A stretch of DNA of 64,000 nt from Sabellastarte sp. h YS-2021 (GCA_964017235.1 OZ024929.1:115181793-115245792); one strand, 5' to 3'; shown: positions 21,700 to 32,390, numbered from the stretch's first letter. Numbers and translations: made by a program. Notes: generated from the letters alone by a model not told the origin.

Positions 21700-22500
21700 T
21701 CCAACCTGTAGGAAATCATGGGCTGGGAATCTGTTAATATGGTCCGATTTGACCTTGGAACCCTCCTTCAAGGTCAAATGAGGATAGCCAAACATAAAAG
21801 TGCTTATAACTCGCTTATTATTGGTCCTAGAGGTTTGGAATGAAAACCAACCTATAGAAAATCATGAGCTGGGAATTTTTTGGTGTGGTCGGATTTCACC
21901 TTGGACCCCTCCTTCAAGGTCAAATGAGGATAGCCAAACTTAAAAGTGCTTATAACTCGCTTATTATTGGTCCTAGAGGTTTGGAATGGAAAACCAACCT
22001 ATAGAAAATCATGGGCTGGGAATCTTTTGGTGTGGTCAGATTTCACCTTAGACCCCTCCTTTCAGGTCAAACGAAGATAGCCAGACTTAAAGTGCTTATA
22101 ACTCGCGTATTATTGGTCTTGGAGGTTTGGGATGGTAAACCAACATATAGGAAATCATGGGCTGGGATTCTTTTGGTGTGGTCAGATTTGACCTGGGACC
22201 CCTCCTTCAAGGTCAATTGAGGATAGCCAAACTTACAACTGCTTAGAACTCACTTATTATTGGTCCTACAGGTTTGGGATAGTAAACAAGCTACAGGAAA
22301 TCATGGGCTGGGAATTTTTGTGTGGTCGGATTTGACCTTGGACCCCTCCGTCAAGGTCAAACAAGGATAGTCAAACTTAAAAAGTGCCTATGACTCACAT
22401 ATTATTGGTCCGAGAGGTTTGGGATGGTAAACCATCCTAAATTCTTTGGCTGGGAATCTTTTGGTATGGTCAGATTTGACCTTTGGACCCCTTCTTCATG
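21700..22500 (+). repeat. 146-bp tandem array, copy A
   Basis: Six units with GGGCT markers at 21720, 21866, 22013, 22159, 22305 and 22447. Most contain TTTGACCTTGGA and CTTCAAGGTCAAA in inverted orientation about 11 bp apart. Confidence 0.9.
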
Positions 22501-22796
22501 GTGGAACGAGGATATTGCATTTATAGTATTTCTTTAAATATTTTTAACCTACTTTTTACACTTAAACAATTACCTTGTTACTTTATTTCATAATACCATT
22601 TGCAGGGCACAACTTTTTTGTCCTTTTTTTCTGTCAGCTTCGGAATATCTTTCGAACATGCTGTTCAGTTACCATTTACTGTATTTCTGTACAGCCCTTT
22701 CCCTGATAATTATGCTTTCCTCTCATTATCACCATCACAAATCAAAAACATTCAGTCAGCTGACACAGTGCCCGTTCACGGGCACTCTCCTCTTGT

Positions 22797-22964
22797 TTGA
22801 TAAATGTTAGCAGAGTAAAATATAGTCAGGGATTTCATGAAATTCCTAGCTAAAATTTCAGGGATTTTGCGAATTCCTAAAAACACTCAGGGAATTTGCG
22901 AAATCCCTGATTACACAAATTCACTGTAACATATTATATACTTGGTACTATACTTCTATTACAG
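22797..22964. other. intron remainder
   Basis: Short intron segment between the element end and the next exon, containing a local GGGATTT / TTGCGAAATCCCTGA repeat. Confidence 0.5.
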
Positions 22965-23058
22965 CTATCCAGTAAAATTGATCATGGAAATTGGCTGAGT
23001 GTCCTGGTGAAGGAGTCTGGTTGTGGAAGTCCTCCAGCCACCTTTTCTCCTCTTGATG
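22965..23058 (+). CDS. AFAP1-family gene, exon d (PH2 C-terminal helix)
   Basis: 31 codons plus one base, in frame with exon c. The acceptor is CTATTACAG and the donor G|GTGAGT. HGNWLSVLVKES is the conserved Trp-containing C-terminal helix that closes a PH fold; in AFAP relatives this helix also ends in ES-G. It is followed by GCGSPPATFSPLD. Confidence 0.8.
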
Positions 23059-23871
23059 GTGAGTATATTGCTACATAGAAATTAGGGTGATGAGTACAAA
23101 TAATTGAGGTTGACAGCTCATGCATAAAATTTTGACTAAACCTCAAGCCGTCACGAAGTTTAGCATTACACCTTGAGAGGAAACAACATCCAGTATGGTC
23201 GCTCACGTATTAAAAAAATATATAAAAGTAAATCCTTGATTCATTGTTAATTAGCTGATTTCTCCGCATAAAATACTGAATATTATGTCAAAAATGATGG
23301 ATTATGTGATTTAATGTAGGTAAAGTGTGTTAATGGTGTTACACTATATAAACAAAGTAACCGGCTAAATCAAGCATCAATTACGAGCGTTTGTCAAGCG
23401 TCAGTTACTTGGTCACACCCCTTGTAAAAATGTGCCAGAGTTTGTGAAATTCAATACTGGGAAACCAGTTTATTTTACTTTTACATATGAGATATTCTTT
23501 TCAATTTTTTTTTCATTGTTTGCAAAATTTCAGGCCAAGTATCAATCCTGTTAAAGAGTTTCTGTTTATTTTGCATCTTGCCAGTTAATTTTACTGGTTG
23601 GCCCATGTTTGTTAAGGAGAAGTTTACATTTCTCACCCCACAGAATATATTAGTAATTACTCCTAGTCACAACCAACAATGTGTGCAAGTAACTGGCCAG
23701 TTAACCATGGAGTCAAATACTGATATCTAATCAAATGTTTGTCTAAACTCAAAGTTCCCACACACAGAAGTTAGGTGTGTGTATCTTGTCTATTCTGATA
23801 CATGTGGGATATGGTAAAGGTGACTAGTATTGTGATGCTGAAATTGTAAAATCTCATAAACACCATGCCAT
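23059..23871. other. intron
   Basis: Unique DNA, nothing recognised, up to the 5' end of the next repeat-carrying element. Confidence 0.5.
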
Positions 23872-24099
23872 ATTTATCCCCCGCCGGGCTTTAGCCCGGG
23901 AGGGAGATTATGAAATGATGTCTGTGTGTGCGTGCGTGCGTGTGTGCGTGCGTGCGTGTGTGCGTGCGTTAGTTAGTCACGCAGATTTCTCCAAAACTAC
24001 TACAGCTACAGATTTTTTGTAAATTAATTGTCCCAATGAATTTTCATGCCCTTGAAAAAAATTTTGGTTTTATTGACTTAGGCCTAAAGATAAGTGAGT

Positions 24100-25606
24100 A
24101 ATAGCAATCATAGCTACTTTGAGTAAAGGGCTCATAACTCAAAAACTATTGCAGTAACAACTTTTTCTTCAAATATGTTGTTGAGCTACTTTGTCCTTAG
24201 CTATAAGATGGTACATAGTTTGGGGTCCCATTGCATGCCATAAGTGAGTAATAGCTATTTTCTCATTTGTAGCTAAATAACAGAAGAAGTAAATGTCAAA
24301 TATCTTCAAAAGTATTGAAGTTAGGGAAATCTTTTCAAATATGCTGTCCATCTTCTTTTTGGTAAGCTATCACAGACTAAAGTTACAGACCTGTTGCACC
24401 TTGGATAGCTGAGTAATAGCTACTTTGAAATTCTGACTGGTGAGTAAAGCGATTGTAACTCCAAAACTATTGCAGTTAGAGTATTTTCCTTAAATATGTT
24501 GTTCAGCTACTTTGTCCTTAGCCATAAGATGGTACATAGTTTGGGGTTCTATTGCATGCCATAAGTGAGTAATAGCTATTTTCTCATTTGTAGCTAAATA
24601 ACAGAAGAAGTAAATGTCAAATATCTTCAAAAGTATTAAAGTTAGGGAAATCTTTTCAAATATGTTGTCCATCTACTTTTTGGTAAGCTATAACATAGTA
24701 AAGTTTCAGACCTGTTGCACCTTGGATAGCTGAGTTATAGCTACTTTGAAATTCTGACTGTTGAGTAAAGCCATTGTAACTCCAAAACTATTGCAGTTAG
24801 AGTATTTTCCTAAAATATGTTGTTCAGCTACTTTGTCCTTAGCTATAAGATGGTACATAGTTTGGGGTTCTATTGCATGCCATAAGTGAGTAATAGCTAT
24901 TTTGTTATTTGTAGCAAAATCATGACATAAGTAAATGTCGAATATCTTCAAAAGTATTAAAGTTAGGGAATTCTTTTCAAATATGTTATCCATCTACTTT
25001 TTCATAAACTATCACATAGTAAAGTTTCAGATCTGTTGCACATTGTATAGCTGAGTAATAGCTACTTTGAAATTCTACAGTTGAGTAACTCCATTGTAAC
25101 TCCAAAACTATTGCAGTTACAATATTTTCGTAAAATATGTTGTTCACCTACTTTGTCCTTAGCTATAAGCTGGCATGTAGTTTGGGGTTCTATTGCATGC
25201 CATGAGTGAGTAATAGCTATTTTCTTATTAGTAGCAAAATAATGACATAAGTAAATGTCAAATATCTTCAGAAGTATTAAAGTTACGGAATTCTTTTCAA
25301 ATATGTCATTCATCTACTTTTTTGTAAGCTATCACATAGTAAAGTTTCAGACCTGTTGCACATTGCATAGCTAAGTAATAGCTACTTTGAAATTGTGACT
25401 GTTGAGTAAATCCATTGTAACTCCAAAACTATTGTAGTTACAGCTTTTTCTTCAAATATGTTGTTCAGCTACTTTGTCCTTAACTATAACATGCTATATA
25501 TTTTGAGGTTGTATTGCATGCCATAAGTGAGTAATAGCTATTTTCTTATTTGTAGCAAAATAACAACATAAGTAAATGTCAAATATCTTCAAAAGTATTA
25601 AAGTTA
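24100..25606 (+). repeat. 321-bp dimeric tandem array (left part)
   Basis: GTTGTTCAGC markers at 24177, 24498, 24819, 25139 and 25460 give a 321-bp period. Each unit is two diverged halves of about 160 bp, one with GCATGCCATAAGTGAGTAATAG and one with GTTGCACCTTGGATAGCTGAG. Open frames on the - strand are a side effect of the period being divisible by three. Confidence 0.9.
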
Positions 25607-25622
25607 TGTGGGTGTTCCACCA
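25607..25622 (+). repeat. Harbinger left terminal inverted repeat
   Basis: TGTGGGTGTTCCACCA, adjoining the TTA duplication. Matches the inverse of 30655-30670 at 13 of 16 positions; weaker similarity continues inward (GATTAAG / GACTAAG). Confidence 0.9.
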
Positions 25623-25639
25623 CACGACTAAGGCTCCCG

Positions 25640-26215
25640 ATTAAGGGTTTTTGGGGGTCGGTTTGAAATATTTGCTTAGTCCCAGACCTTCTGTAAGGGT
25701 CGGTTGTGGTCGGTTGGGGCCGTGTGAAAAATCAAACATGTTTGATATTTCACACGACTACAACCGATTCCTATTTCCCGCCGTCAACAAAATGTCCAGT
25801 CCCAGGCGTCCTCAGGCCTCCTCAGACCCAAATTTACAGAGTCGGTTGTTGTCCCAGGCGTCCTGCGACCCTTAGTCCCAGACCTCCGTAGCTTAGTCCC
25901 AGGCGGCCGGTTCTTAATCCCAGACTCAAATATGATGCGTATGAATTTCATGCGTCTGAAAGTGAGTCGGTTTCATTAGTCCCCGGAAGCCTCAGACCGT
26001 CTGCGGTGTCCTGCGACCCAAAAATCAAGGTCTGGGACTAAGAACCGACTAAGGGTAACCGACCCTAACCGATCCAAACCGGCCTCCCCAGGACGCCTGG
26101 GACCACGCATTTTCAGTCTGCGGCGGCCTGAGGACGCCCCAGGCGGCCTGGGACTAACAACCGATTAAGAACCGACTGTTTTCCGCGCGTTGGAAATTAA
26201 AACGAGGCAATGAGC
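25640..26215. promoter_or_regulatory. left subterminal motif cluster of Harbinger
   Basis: A GC-rich stretch with many copies of GTCCCAG, CGTCCT, CCTCAGGC and GGTCGGTT in both orientations. It mirrors 30300-30620 at the other end and probably binds the element's proteins (inference). Confidence 0.6.
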
Positions 26216-26226
26216 AGGTCTGGGAC

Positions 26227-26234
26227 TATATAAG
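26227..26234 (+). promoter_or_regulatory. TATA box for the MADF gene
   Basis: TATATAAG in a GC-rich context, 174 bp before the ATG at 26408, leaving room for a short 5' leader. Confidence 0.55.
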
Positions 26235-26407
26235 CGACCGCGTACACTTTGTCATTGTTACTGACTGTTTGGCTACTGAGAGACGTGTGTCACTGATTTG
26301 TAGGGGTTTTCAATTTTTATTTTACATTTTATATACTTGAGCTTAAGGCAAATTTCTCAGTTAGGAGACACATTTTACTATTTTTTTATTATTTTGTCGA
26401 CTGGATC

Positions 26408-27625
26408 ATGAGAAAAGAGAAAGGAGGGAAGAGAGGAAGGAAAAAGATGGATGAGAGGGAGAAGGAAAGTCAAGTAGAGGAGAGGAGTGAAGTTATTACA
26501 GAAGAAGGAAGTGAGAGGAGAGAGGAGGAGGAGATTCAGGAAGATCCAGCTATTGGGGAAGCTGTGGCAGAAGAAGAAGAGAGGTGTGAGGAAGATCCGG
26601 AGTGCCATTCTTCAGCCAAGAGAGCCAGGGTGTGTGCCACTTTTACAGACAGTGATGAAGTTTCCATTGTAGAATTCGTCAAGCTGCACCCTGAACTGTA
26701 TGACAAGGAACATTCACGTTTCCACGACAGGAATAGAAGAGAGGCTCTCTGGGCAGAAATATCTGCAGAACTTAAGCTCCAGCCCTTTGATGTGAGAAGG
26801 TGGTTTGAGTCCCAGCGAACCCGTTATGGAAAGCTGTCTAAGCTCCAATCTGGCCAAGCCCCGAGGGAGATGACCAAGAGACAGTCCTGGGTCTACCAAC
26901 AGATGGGTTTTCTTAAAACCCACATCAGAAGAAAGGGGGCCAATAGAAGTTCAGGTTTTGAGGCCAGTCCAAATACCAGCAAGCAGGACGAATCACGTGT
27001 GTCAACTACTGACACAGAACACCTCGAGTCCAGTGTCCTGAGGGAGAGGAGTCAGTCCATCATTACATCAACACCCGTTTCAACTACAGACTCCAAGATT
27101 CTCGAACACTTTGAGCAGATGAGGACACTTATCTCAGGTTTTCTGCATCAGAAGTCAGACAGGCAGCCCTTCTTTGACTACGTGGCATCAGAGGCCGAAA
27201 AGATGACTCAAGAAGAATTTGAAGAATTAAAGGGCAAGATATTCAGAGATATCGAAAATATTAAGAGTAACCGCAGACGTCAGCCATTGCCCAGAAGATC
27301 AGCCACTGTTACCACGGAGTCCCAGAGGGTCGGCCTACTGCCAACAACCACTCCACAGGCGTCAAGTTCCACTCAAGCAGCACCTAGCAGCAGTTTTGTG
27401 TACTATACACCAAGCCCCATTGGCTTCAGCAACCCTACATCTGTCCTAACTGTACAGGACGAAGGGAGCAGACACAATCTGAGTGGAATCTTAAGCCAGC
27501 TACCAGATCTGACATCAACACAGATCGTCGAGCAGCCTCAGCAGCAGCAGCAACAACCGCAGCAGCAGCTCTTTACTATCACCACTTCAGCACCGCCTCA
27601 ACAGCAGCAGCAGCCTCCTCAGTAG
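26408..27625 (+). CDS. Harbinger accessory DNA-binding protein (MADF domain)
   Basis: A 405-residue partner gene of the Harbinger transposase. In known Harbinger elements a SANT/Myb/MADF protein brings the transposase into the nucleus and to the transposon ends. The sequence has a basic/acidic N-terminus (residues 1-75) with a candidate nuclear signal KRAR near residue 71. A MADF/trihelix domain spans about residues 84-176 (VEFVKLHPELYD, REALWAEISAEL, VRRWFESQRTRYGKL). A Ser/Thr/Pro-rich linker follows, and the C-terminus is poly-Gln. The ATG at 26408 is the first in frame. The gene converges on the transposase gene and shares with it a 1.3-kb intergenic repeat region. Confidence 0.85.
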   Translation: MRKEKGGKRGRKKMDEREKESQVEERSEVITEEGSERREEEEIQEDPAIGEAVAEEEERCEEDPECHSSAKRARVCATFTDSDEVSIVEFVKLHPELYDKEHSRFHDRNRREALWAEISAELKLQPFDVRRWFESQRTRYGKLSKLQSGQAPREMTKRQSWVYQQMGFLKTHIRRKGANRSSGFEASPNTSKQDESRVSTTDTEHLESSVLRERSQSIITSTPVSTTDSKILEHFEQMRTLISGFLHQKSDRQPFFDYVASEAEKMTQEEFEELKGKIFRDIENIKSNRRRQPLPRRSATVTTESQRVGLLPTTTPQASSSTQAAPSSSFVYYTPSPIGFSNPTSVLTVQDEGSRHNLSGILSQLPDLTSTQIVEQPQQQQQQPQQQLFTITTSAPPQQQQQPPQ

Positions 27626-28893
27626 CCATCCAGTCAGGGCGGGTCTTTGACCTGCCAGGCCCTTTTCAGGGCCACCAATTCTTCCAAAAACAATTATTCA
27701 GCTACGTGTTCTTCCAATTCCCCTCCCAAAACAAAAAAGTTCAGTACAAATACTTATCACAAGAAAAAAAAAATTAAAGTCCAACACTTACACCACCCCA
27801 AACATGAAACAAATAACCCATGGTACTACACATAACCAAAAAGGCCACATAAAAAAATATTAAAAGTAACTCCCAATATGGCCATTAATCAGCCCATTCT
27901 TAGATTAAAATCCATGGGATAGTTTAAAATCTGTAATTGAAAAGTCCAACACTTGCACCTTCCCTAGAGTTAAAAGGCATAATTACATACTTACCAACCC
28001 ACAAACAGACAAACCCAATACCAAACATAACCCCCAAATAACAAACCCAGTACCAAACCTAATACCCAACTACCCCAAAAAACCCAACCCCAGTAACCAC
28101 CAACCAACAAACACCCAAACCCAAAAGTAGATAGAACCCATGCCAACGAACTGACAAACTATTTAGCAAACACAATCCACCATTATTGAAAGCAAAACTA
28201 GTTCCATGGTTATATTTTCCAAATTTTTGTGATTAGAAATGAATATTTAAAATTGAATATTTCCATAAAAAAATTTCTGCTACAAATAAGTTTCCCAGCC
28301 ATGAAAAAAGAAAAATGTTTAAATTATGATGTGGATTTGAAAATATATAAAATAATTATTCAATTTAGGATATTATGTGTCACTTTGTGTTTCGCTTTTG
28401 TTTAACAGTGGGTTTGTCTGTTTGTTGGGTGAGTAAGTTGTATTTGTCTGTTTGTCTGTCTGAACAAGTTATGTTTGGCATGGGGTTTGTCTGTTTGTCT
28501 GTCTGAACAAGTTATGTTTGGCATGGGGTTTGTCTGTTTGTCTGTCTGAACAAGTTATGTTTGGCATGGGGTTTGTCTGTTTGTCCGTCTGTACAAGTTA
28601 TGTTTGGCATGGGGTTTGTCTGTTTGTCCGTCTCAACAAGTTATGTTTGGCATGGGGTTTGTCTGTTTGTACGTCTCAACAAGTTATGTTTGGCATGGGG
28701 TTTGTCTGTTTGTACGTCTCGACAGGTTATGTTTGGCATGGGGTTTGTCTGTTTGTCCGTCTCAACAAGTTATGTTTGGCATGGGGTTTGTCTGTTTGTC
28801 CACATAGCTGATTAATTGTTTTTGGAATATTTGGTAGTCCTGAAAAGGACTGTTATAGTTAGTCCTGAAAAGGACTGTTTACTGCAACAGGAC
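27626..28893. other. intergenic region between the convergent Harbinger genes
   Basis: No gene. Holds A/C-rich DNA at 27990-28150 with ACAAACAGACAAACCCA words, and the inverse-sense 43-bp array at 28430-28800. Confidence 0.6.
28430..28803 (+). repeat. 43-bp minisatellite
   Basis: About 8.5 units of TTTGTCTGTTTGTCCGTCTC-AACAAGTTATGTTTGGCATGGGG type, very uniform. Because 43 is not a multiple of three and the units lack stops, all three + frames are open here; these are not genes. Confidence 0.95.
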
Positions 28894-30207
28894 TTATATT
28901 CTGCCATCTTGCGAGGCCACTGCTCCCTCATTATTGAAGTAGTCCTTCAGGTAATCCCTCTGTCTTTTGGCCTCTCTAGCAGGGTTTCTGTCTTGGCCAC
29001 CACCAGCAGCACCACCAATCAATCCACAATCACCAGGCACATCATCATCATCATCATCCCCCCCAGGCTGCTGACCAGCAGGTTGACCTTGATACTGGCT
29101 TCTGAGTATATTGTGCAGAACCACACAGGTCATGACCACTTCTCTAACTGTTTCTGGGGGTAGTTCAATGGTGGTCCTCATGACTCTAAATCTTGACACA
29201 AGGATGCCAAAAGCGTTCTCCACAACTCTCCTGCCCCTTGATATTCTGTAGTTGGCAATCCTTTCCTCCCTTGTTAACAGCCTTCTGCCATAGGGTTTCA
29301 TGAGCCAGGTCTTCAGGGCAAAGGCATCATCTGCCAAAATGAAGTAGGGGACATCTCTACCACCCTGTGTTATAGGAGCTGGGTCAGGGAAGCCTATCCT
29401 GCCATCTTCAATCCTCCTCTTCAGCTGAGAGGCATTAAATATCTGGGCATCTGAGCAAGACCCTTCTGTACCCACATCCACCCATCTGAATTTGTACTGC
29501 CCATCTACCAAGGCCAACATGACAATGGAAAAGAACCCCTTGTAGTTGTGGTAGAGGGCTCCAGAGTTCTTGCGTTTCTTCAGGGCCACATGCTTTCCAT
29601 CCAGGGCTCCCAGGGCATGTGGAACATTCCACCTGATCCTGAATTCCCTTTCCAGTTCTTTCCACTCATCTGGAGTAGTAGGACATTTGAGGTACTCTCT
29701 GGTGAACTCATCCTGGATGGCCCTGCAGACCTCTGGTAGAAACTTGGAAATGGTGGATCTGCCAACCCTGAACTGACAGGATAATGATGTGTATGACTCT
29801 CCAGTGGCCAGATATCTGATGGTGAGGGCTAACTTCTCCCCAACACTGATAGGAGCTCTGTAGTTGGTGGCCTGCCTGGCTAGACGTGGTTCCAGTCTGG
29901 TCTTCATCATTTCAAAGAATTCTGGGGTCATCCTCATGTAGTTGGTGAATCCTGGAATGTCTGTGGCATACAGATCAGCCATAATGTTGTGGTAGGCCCC
30001 CCTCTCCTCTCTCTGCAGAAGCCATGGCCTGACCCACATGTTGTGCCTTCTTCTAGGTCTCTGTATGGGTGCTGGTGGTGCTGGTGGTGGTGGTGGTGGT
30101 TGCTGTGCTTGACGTAAAAAATGGAAATACATGATTATTTGTAACTGAATAAAAACCAAGAAAGCCCTAAGTTGTTGTTGAATCTGTCTTCCATTAAAAG
30201 GTGGCAT
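28894..30207 (-). CDS. PIF/Harbinger DDE transposase (HARBI1-like)
   Basis: A 437-residue transposase that cuts and pastes the element. The N-terminus (about residues 1-60) includes a proline run. A helical DNA-binding part (about 75-170) includes YRAPISVGEKLALTIRYLAT and a helix-turn-helix-like VGRSTISKFLPEV. The DDE_Tnp_4 catalytic domain has D203 (GALDGKHVAL), D293 (ILADDAFAL) and E330 (RRVVENAFGIL). An Asp-rich tract is near the C-terminus. Length is somewhat greater than the roughly 350 residues of HARBI1 because of the N- and C-terminal extensions. No stop or shift is seen and all three catalytic residues are in place. Confidence 0.93.
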   Translation of the reverse strand: MPPFNGRQIQQQLRAFLVFIQLQIIMYFHFLRQAQQPPPPPPAPPAPIQRPRRRHNMWVRPWLLQREERGAYHNIMADLYATDIPGFTNYMRMTPEFFEMMKTRLEPRLARQATNYRAPISVGEKLALTIRYLATGESYTSLSCQFRVGRSTISKFLPEVCRAIQDEFTREYLKCPTTPDEWKELEREFRIRWNVPHALGALDGKHVALKKRKNSGALYHNYKGFFSIVMLALVDGQYKFRWVDVGTEGSCSDAQIFNASQLKRRIEDGRIGFPDPAPITQGGRDVPYFILADDAFALKTWLMKPYGRRLLTREERIANYRISRGRRVVENAFGILVSRFRVMRTTIELPPETVREVVMTCVVLHNILRSQYQGQPAGQQPGGDDDDDDVPGDCGLIGGAAGGGQDRNPAREAKRQRDYLKDYFNNEGAVASQDGRI

Positions 30208-30252
30208 CCTGGTGTGTTCCTAGAAAAGCAATGATGATTAGATCGCAAATTT

Positions 30253-30264
30253 TATATATATATA
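30253..30264 (-). promoter_or_regulatory. TATA-like box for the transposase gene
   Basis: An alternating TATATATATATA tract about 50 bp before the transposase ATG on the - strand. It could equally be a simple repeat. Confidence 0.4.
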
Positions 30265-30299
30265 CCCAGAAAATCCAGCAACTTTGCAAAACAATAATC

Positions 30300-30620
30300 G
30301 GGGATCGTGGTCTGGGGAGGCCTGAGGAGGCCTGAGGACGCCGGTAGTTAATCGTGTGTTAGTCGGCTCTTAGTCCCAGGAGGCCTGAGGCGTCCTGGGA
30401 CCCAGTCGGTTTGTGTCCGACAGGATCGTGGTTGAAACCGACCCGAAAACTGGCTTAGTCGGTTCTTAGTCCCAGACCAGTCGGGGACTGTCTGCGGCCG
30501 CCTGAGGCGTCCTGAGGTGTCCTGAGGCGTCCTGGGGACGATCTGTTCTTAATCCCAGACTTCAGTACCGACCAAGTATTCCCGCCCATTTTTGTCTTTT
30601 TTCAACCGACTGTGCACGAT
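30300..30620. promoter_or_regulatory. right subterminal motif cluster of Harbinger
   Basis: Dense GGCCTGAGG, GGCGTCCTG, AGTCCCAG and AGTCGGTT words, the counterpart of the left cluster. Confidence 0.6.
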
Positions 30621-30654
30621 TAAGGGTCGCCGACAGGATCGGGGCTTAATCCTT

Positions 30655-30670
30655 TGGTGGAACAGGGGCA
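30655..30670 (-). repeat. Harbinger right terminal inverted repeat
   Basis: TGGTGGAACAGGGGCA followed directly by the TTA duplication. Confidence 0.9.
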
Positions 30671-32390
30671 TTAGGGAAATATTTTCAAAAATGTTATTCA
30701 TCTAGTTTTTGATAACCTATCACATAGTAAAGTTTTAGACCTGTTGCACATTGGATAGCCGAGTAATACCTACTTGTGAAATTGTGACTGTAGGGTAAAT
30801 GCATATAGTTTGGGGTTCTATTGCATGCCATAAGTGAGTAATAGCTATTTTCTTATTTGTGTCAAAATAATGACATAATTTTTCTCAAATAACTGCTTCA
30901 TCTACTTTTGGGAGAGCTTTCACATGGTGAAGTTTCAGACCCGTAGCTAATTATTCACCTACTCAAAATGAGTAAATGATAATTATCTCTAAAAGTATTG
31001 CGGATATCCAATTTTTATCAAATACATCATTCATCTACTTTTGGGAGAGCTTTCACATGGTGAAGTTCCAGACCCGTAGCTAATTACTCACCTACTCAAA
31101 ATGAGTAAATGTGAATTATCCCTAAAAGTATTGGGGATATCCAATTTTTCTTAAATAACTCATTCACCTACTTTTGGAAGAGCTTTCACTTGGTGAAGTT
31201 TCAGACCCGTAGCTAATTATTCACCTACTCAAAATGAGTAAATGCTAATTATCTCTAAAAGTATTGTGGATATCCAATTTTTATCAAATTACTCGTTCAT
31301 CTACTTTTGGGAGAGCTTTCACATGGTGAAGTTTCAGACCCGTAGCTAATTATTCACCTACTCAAAATGAGTAAATGCTAATTATCTCTAAAAGTATTGT
31401 GGATATCCAATTTTTATCAAATTACTCGTTCATCTCCTTTTGGGAGAGCTTTCACATGGTGAAGTTCCAGACCTGTAGCTAATTACTCACCTACTCAAAA
31501 TGAGTAAATGTGAATTAACTGTAAAAGTATTGCAGATATCCAATTTTTCTCAAATAACTCATTCACCTACTTTTGGGAGAGCTTTTACTTGGTGAGGTTT
31601 CAGACCCGTAGCTAATTATTCACCTACTCAAAATGAGTAAATGTGAATTATCTCTAAAAGTATTGCAGATATCCAATTTTTATCAAATAACTCATTCATC
31701 GACTTTTGGGAGGGCTTTCACATGGTGAAGTTCCAGACCCGTAGCTAATTACTCACCTACTGAAAATGAGTAAATGTGAATTATCTCTAAAAGTATTGCA
31801 GATAGCCAATTTTTATGAAATAACTCATTCACCTACTTTTGGGAGAGCTTTCACTTGGTGAAGTTTCAGAGCCATAGCTAATTATTCACCTCCTCAAAAT
31901 GAGTAAATGCTAATTATCTCTAAAAGTATTGCGGGTATCCAATTTTTATCAAATTACTCGTTCATCTACTTTTGGGAGAGCTTTCACATGGTGAAGTTCC
32001 AGACCCGCAGCTAATTACTCACCTAATCAAAATGAGTAAATGTGAATTATCTGTAAAAGTATTGCAGATAGCCAATTTCTCTCATATAACTCATTCACCT
32101 ACTTTTGGGAGAGCTTTCACTTAGTGAAATTTCACACCCGTAGTTAATTATTCACCTACTCAAAATGAGTAAATGCGAATTATCTCTACAAGTATTGCAG
32201 ATAGCCAGTATTTCTGAAATAACTCATTCACATACATTTTGGAGAGCTTTCAATTAGTGAATTTTCAGATCCGTAGCTAATTACTCACCTACTCAAAATG
32301 AGTAACTGCCTATTATCACTAAAAGTATTGCAGATAGCCAATATTTCTCAAATAACTCATTCACCTACATTTTGGACAGCTTTCACATGC
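30671..32390 (+). repeat. end of 321-bp array and a 133-bp tandem array
   Basis: 30671-30890 completes the interrupted 321-bp unit. From about 30890, GGGAGAGCTTTCACATGG markers recur at 30910, 31043, 31176 and 31309, a 133-bp period, for about 11-12 units. Units contain CAGACCCGTAGCTAATTA and CACCTACTCAAAATGAGTAA. Confidence 0.93.

Larger units (their letters stand above)
19090..22796 (+). mobile_element. Helentron/HINE-like tandem-repeat element, copy A
   Basis: Non-autonomous element. It starts with a hairpin (arms ATGTCAGCTGAC 19090-19101 and its inverse 19108-19119) and a conserved 5' block of about 400 bp. Two arrays follow: 14 units of 155 bp (first one 167 bp; 19534-21690) and six of about 146 bp (21700-22500). 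The conserved 3' block repeats GTCAGCTGAC (22755-22764) and ends with a perfect hairpin, GTGCCCG-ttca-CGGGCAC (22768-22785), then TCTCCTCTTGT. Short subterminal inverted repeats, a tandem core, a 3' stem-loop and a T-rich left flank match HINE/DINE-1 and bivalve pearl elements. No Rep-helicase is encoded. It sits in the intron between the PH2 exons. Confidence 0.8.
25607..30670 (+). mobile_element. PIF/Harbinger DNA transposon, apparently complete
   Basis: A 5064-bp element flanked by TTA on both sides (25604-25606 and 30671-30673), the usual 3-bp PIF/Harbinger target duplication. Removing the element restores the flanking satellite unit (AGTATTAAAGTTA|GGGAAAT). Terminal inverted repeats begin TGTGGGTGTTCCACCA and TGCCCCTGTTCCACCA. 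Two convergent intact genes are present, as in other members: a DDE transposase (- strand) and a small DNA-binding protein (+ strand). Subterminal regions carry many CCTGAGGCGTCCTGGGAC-like and ACCGACT words. No stop or shift is visible in either gene, so the copy could be autonomous. Confidence 0.93.

Noticed and set aside
24169..25313. Series of similar - strand open frames (LLKIFDIYFFCYLATNEK motif)
   Set aside because: They track the 321-bp satellite period, which is divisible by three, and have no coding signal beyond the repeat.
28518..28815. Three overlapping + strand open frames encoding GLSVCLSVSTSYVWHG-like repeats
   Set aside because: They arise from a 43-bp minisatellite without stop codons; the same peptide appears in all three frames because 43 is not a multiple of three.
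29435..29776. Open frames antisense to the Harbinger transposase
   Set aside because: Shadows of the DDE transposase reading frame, with no motif of their own.
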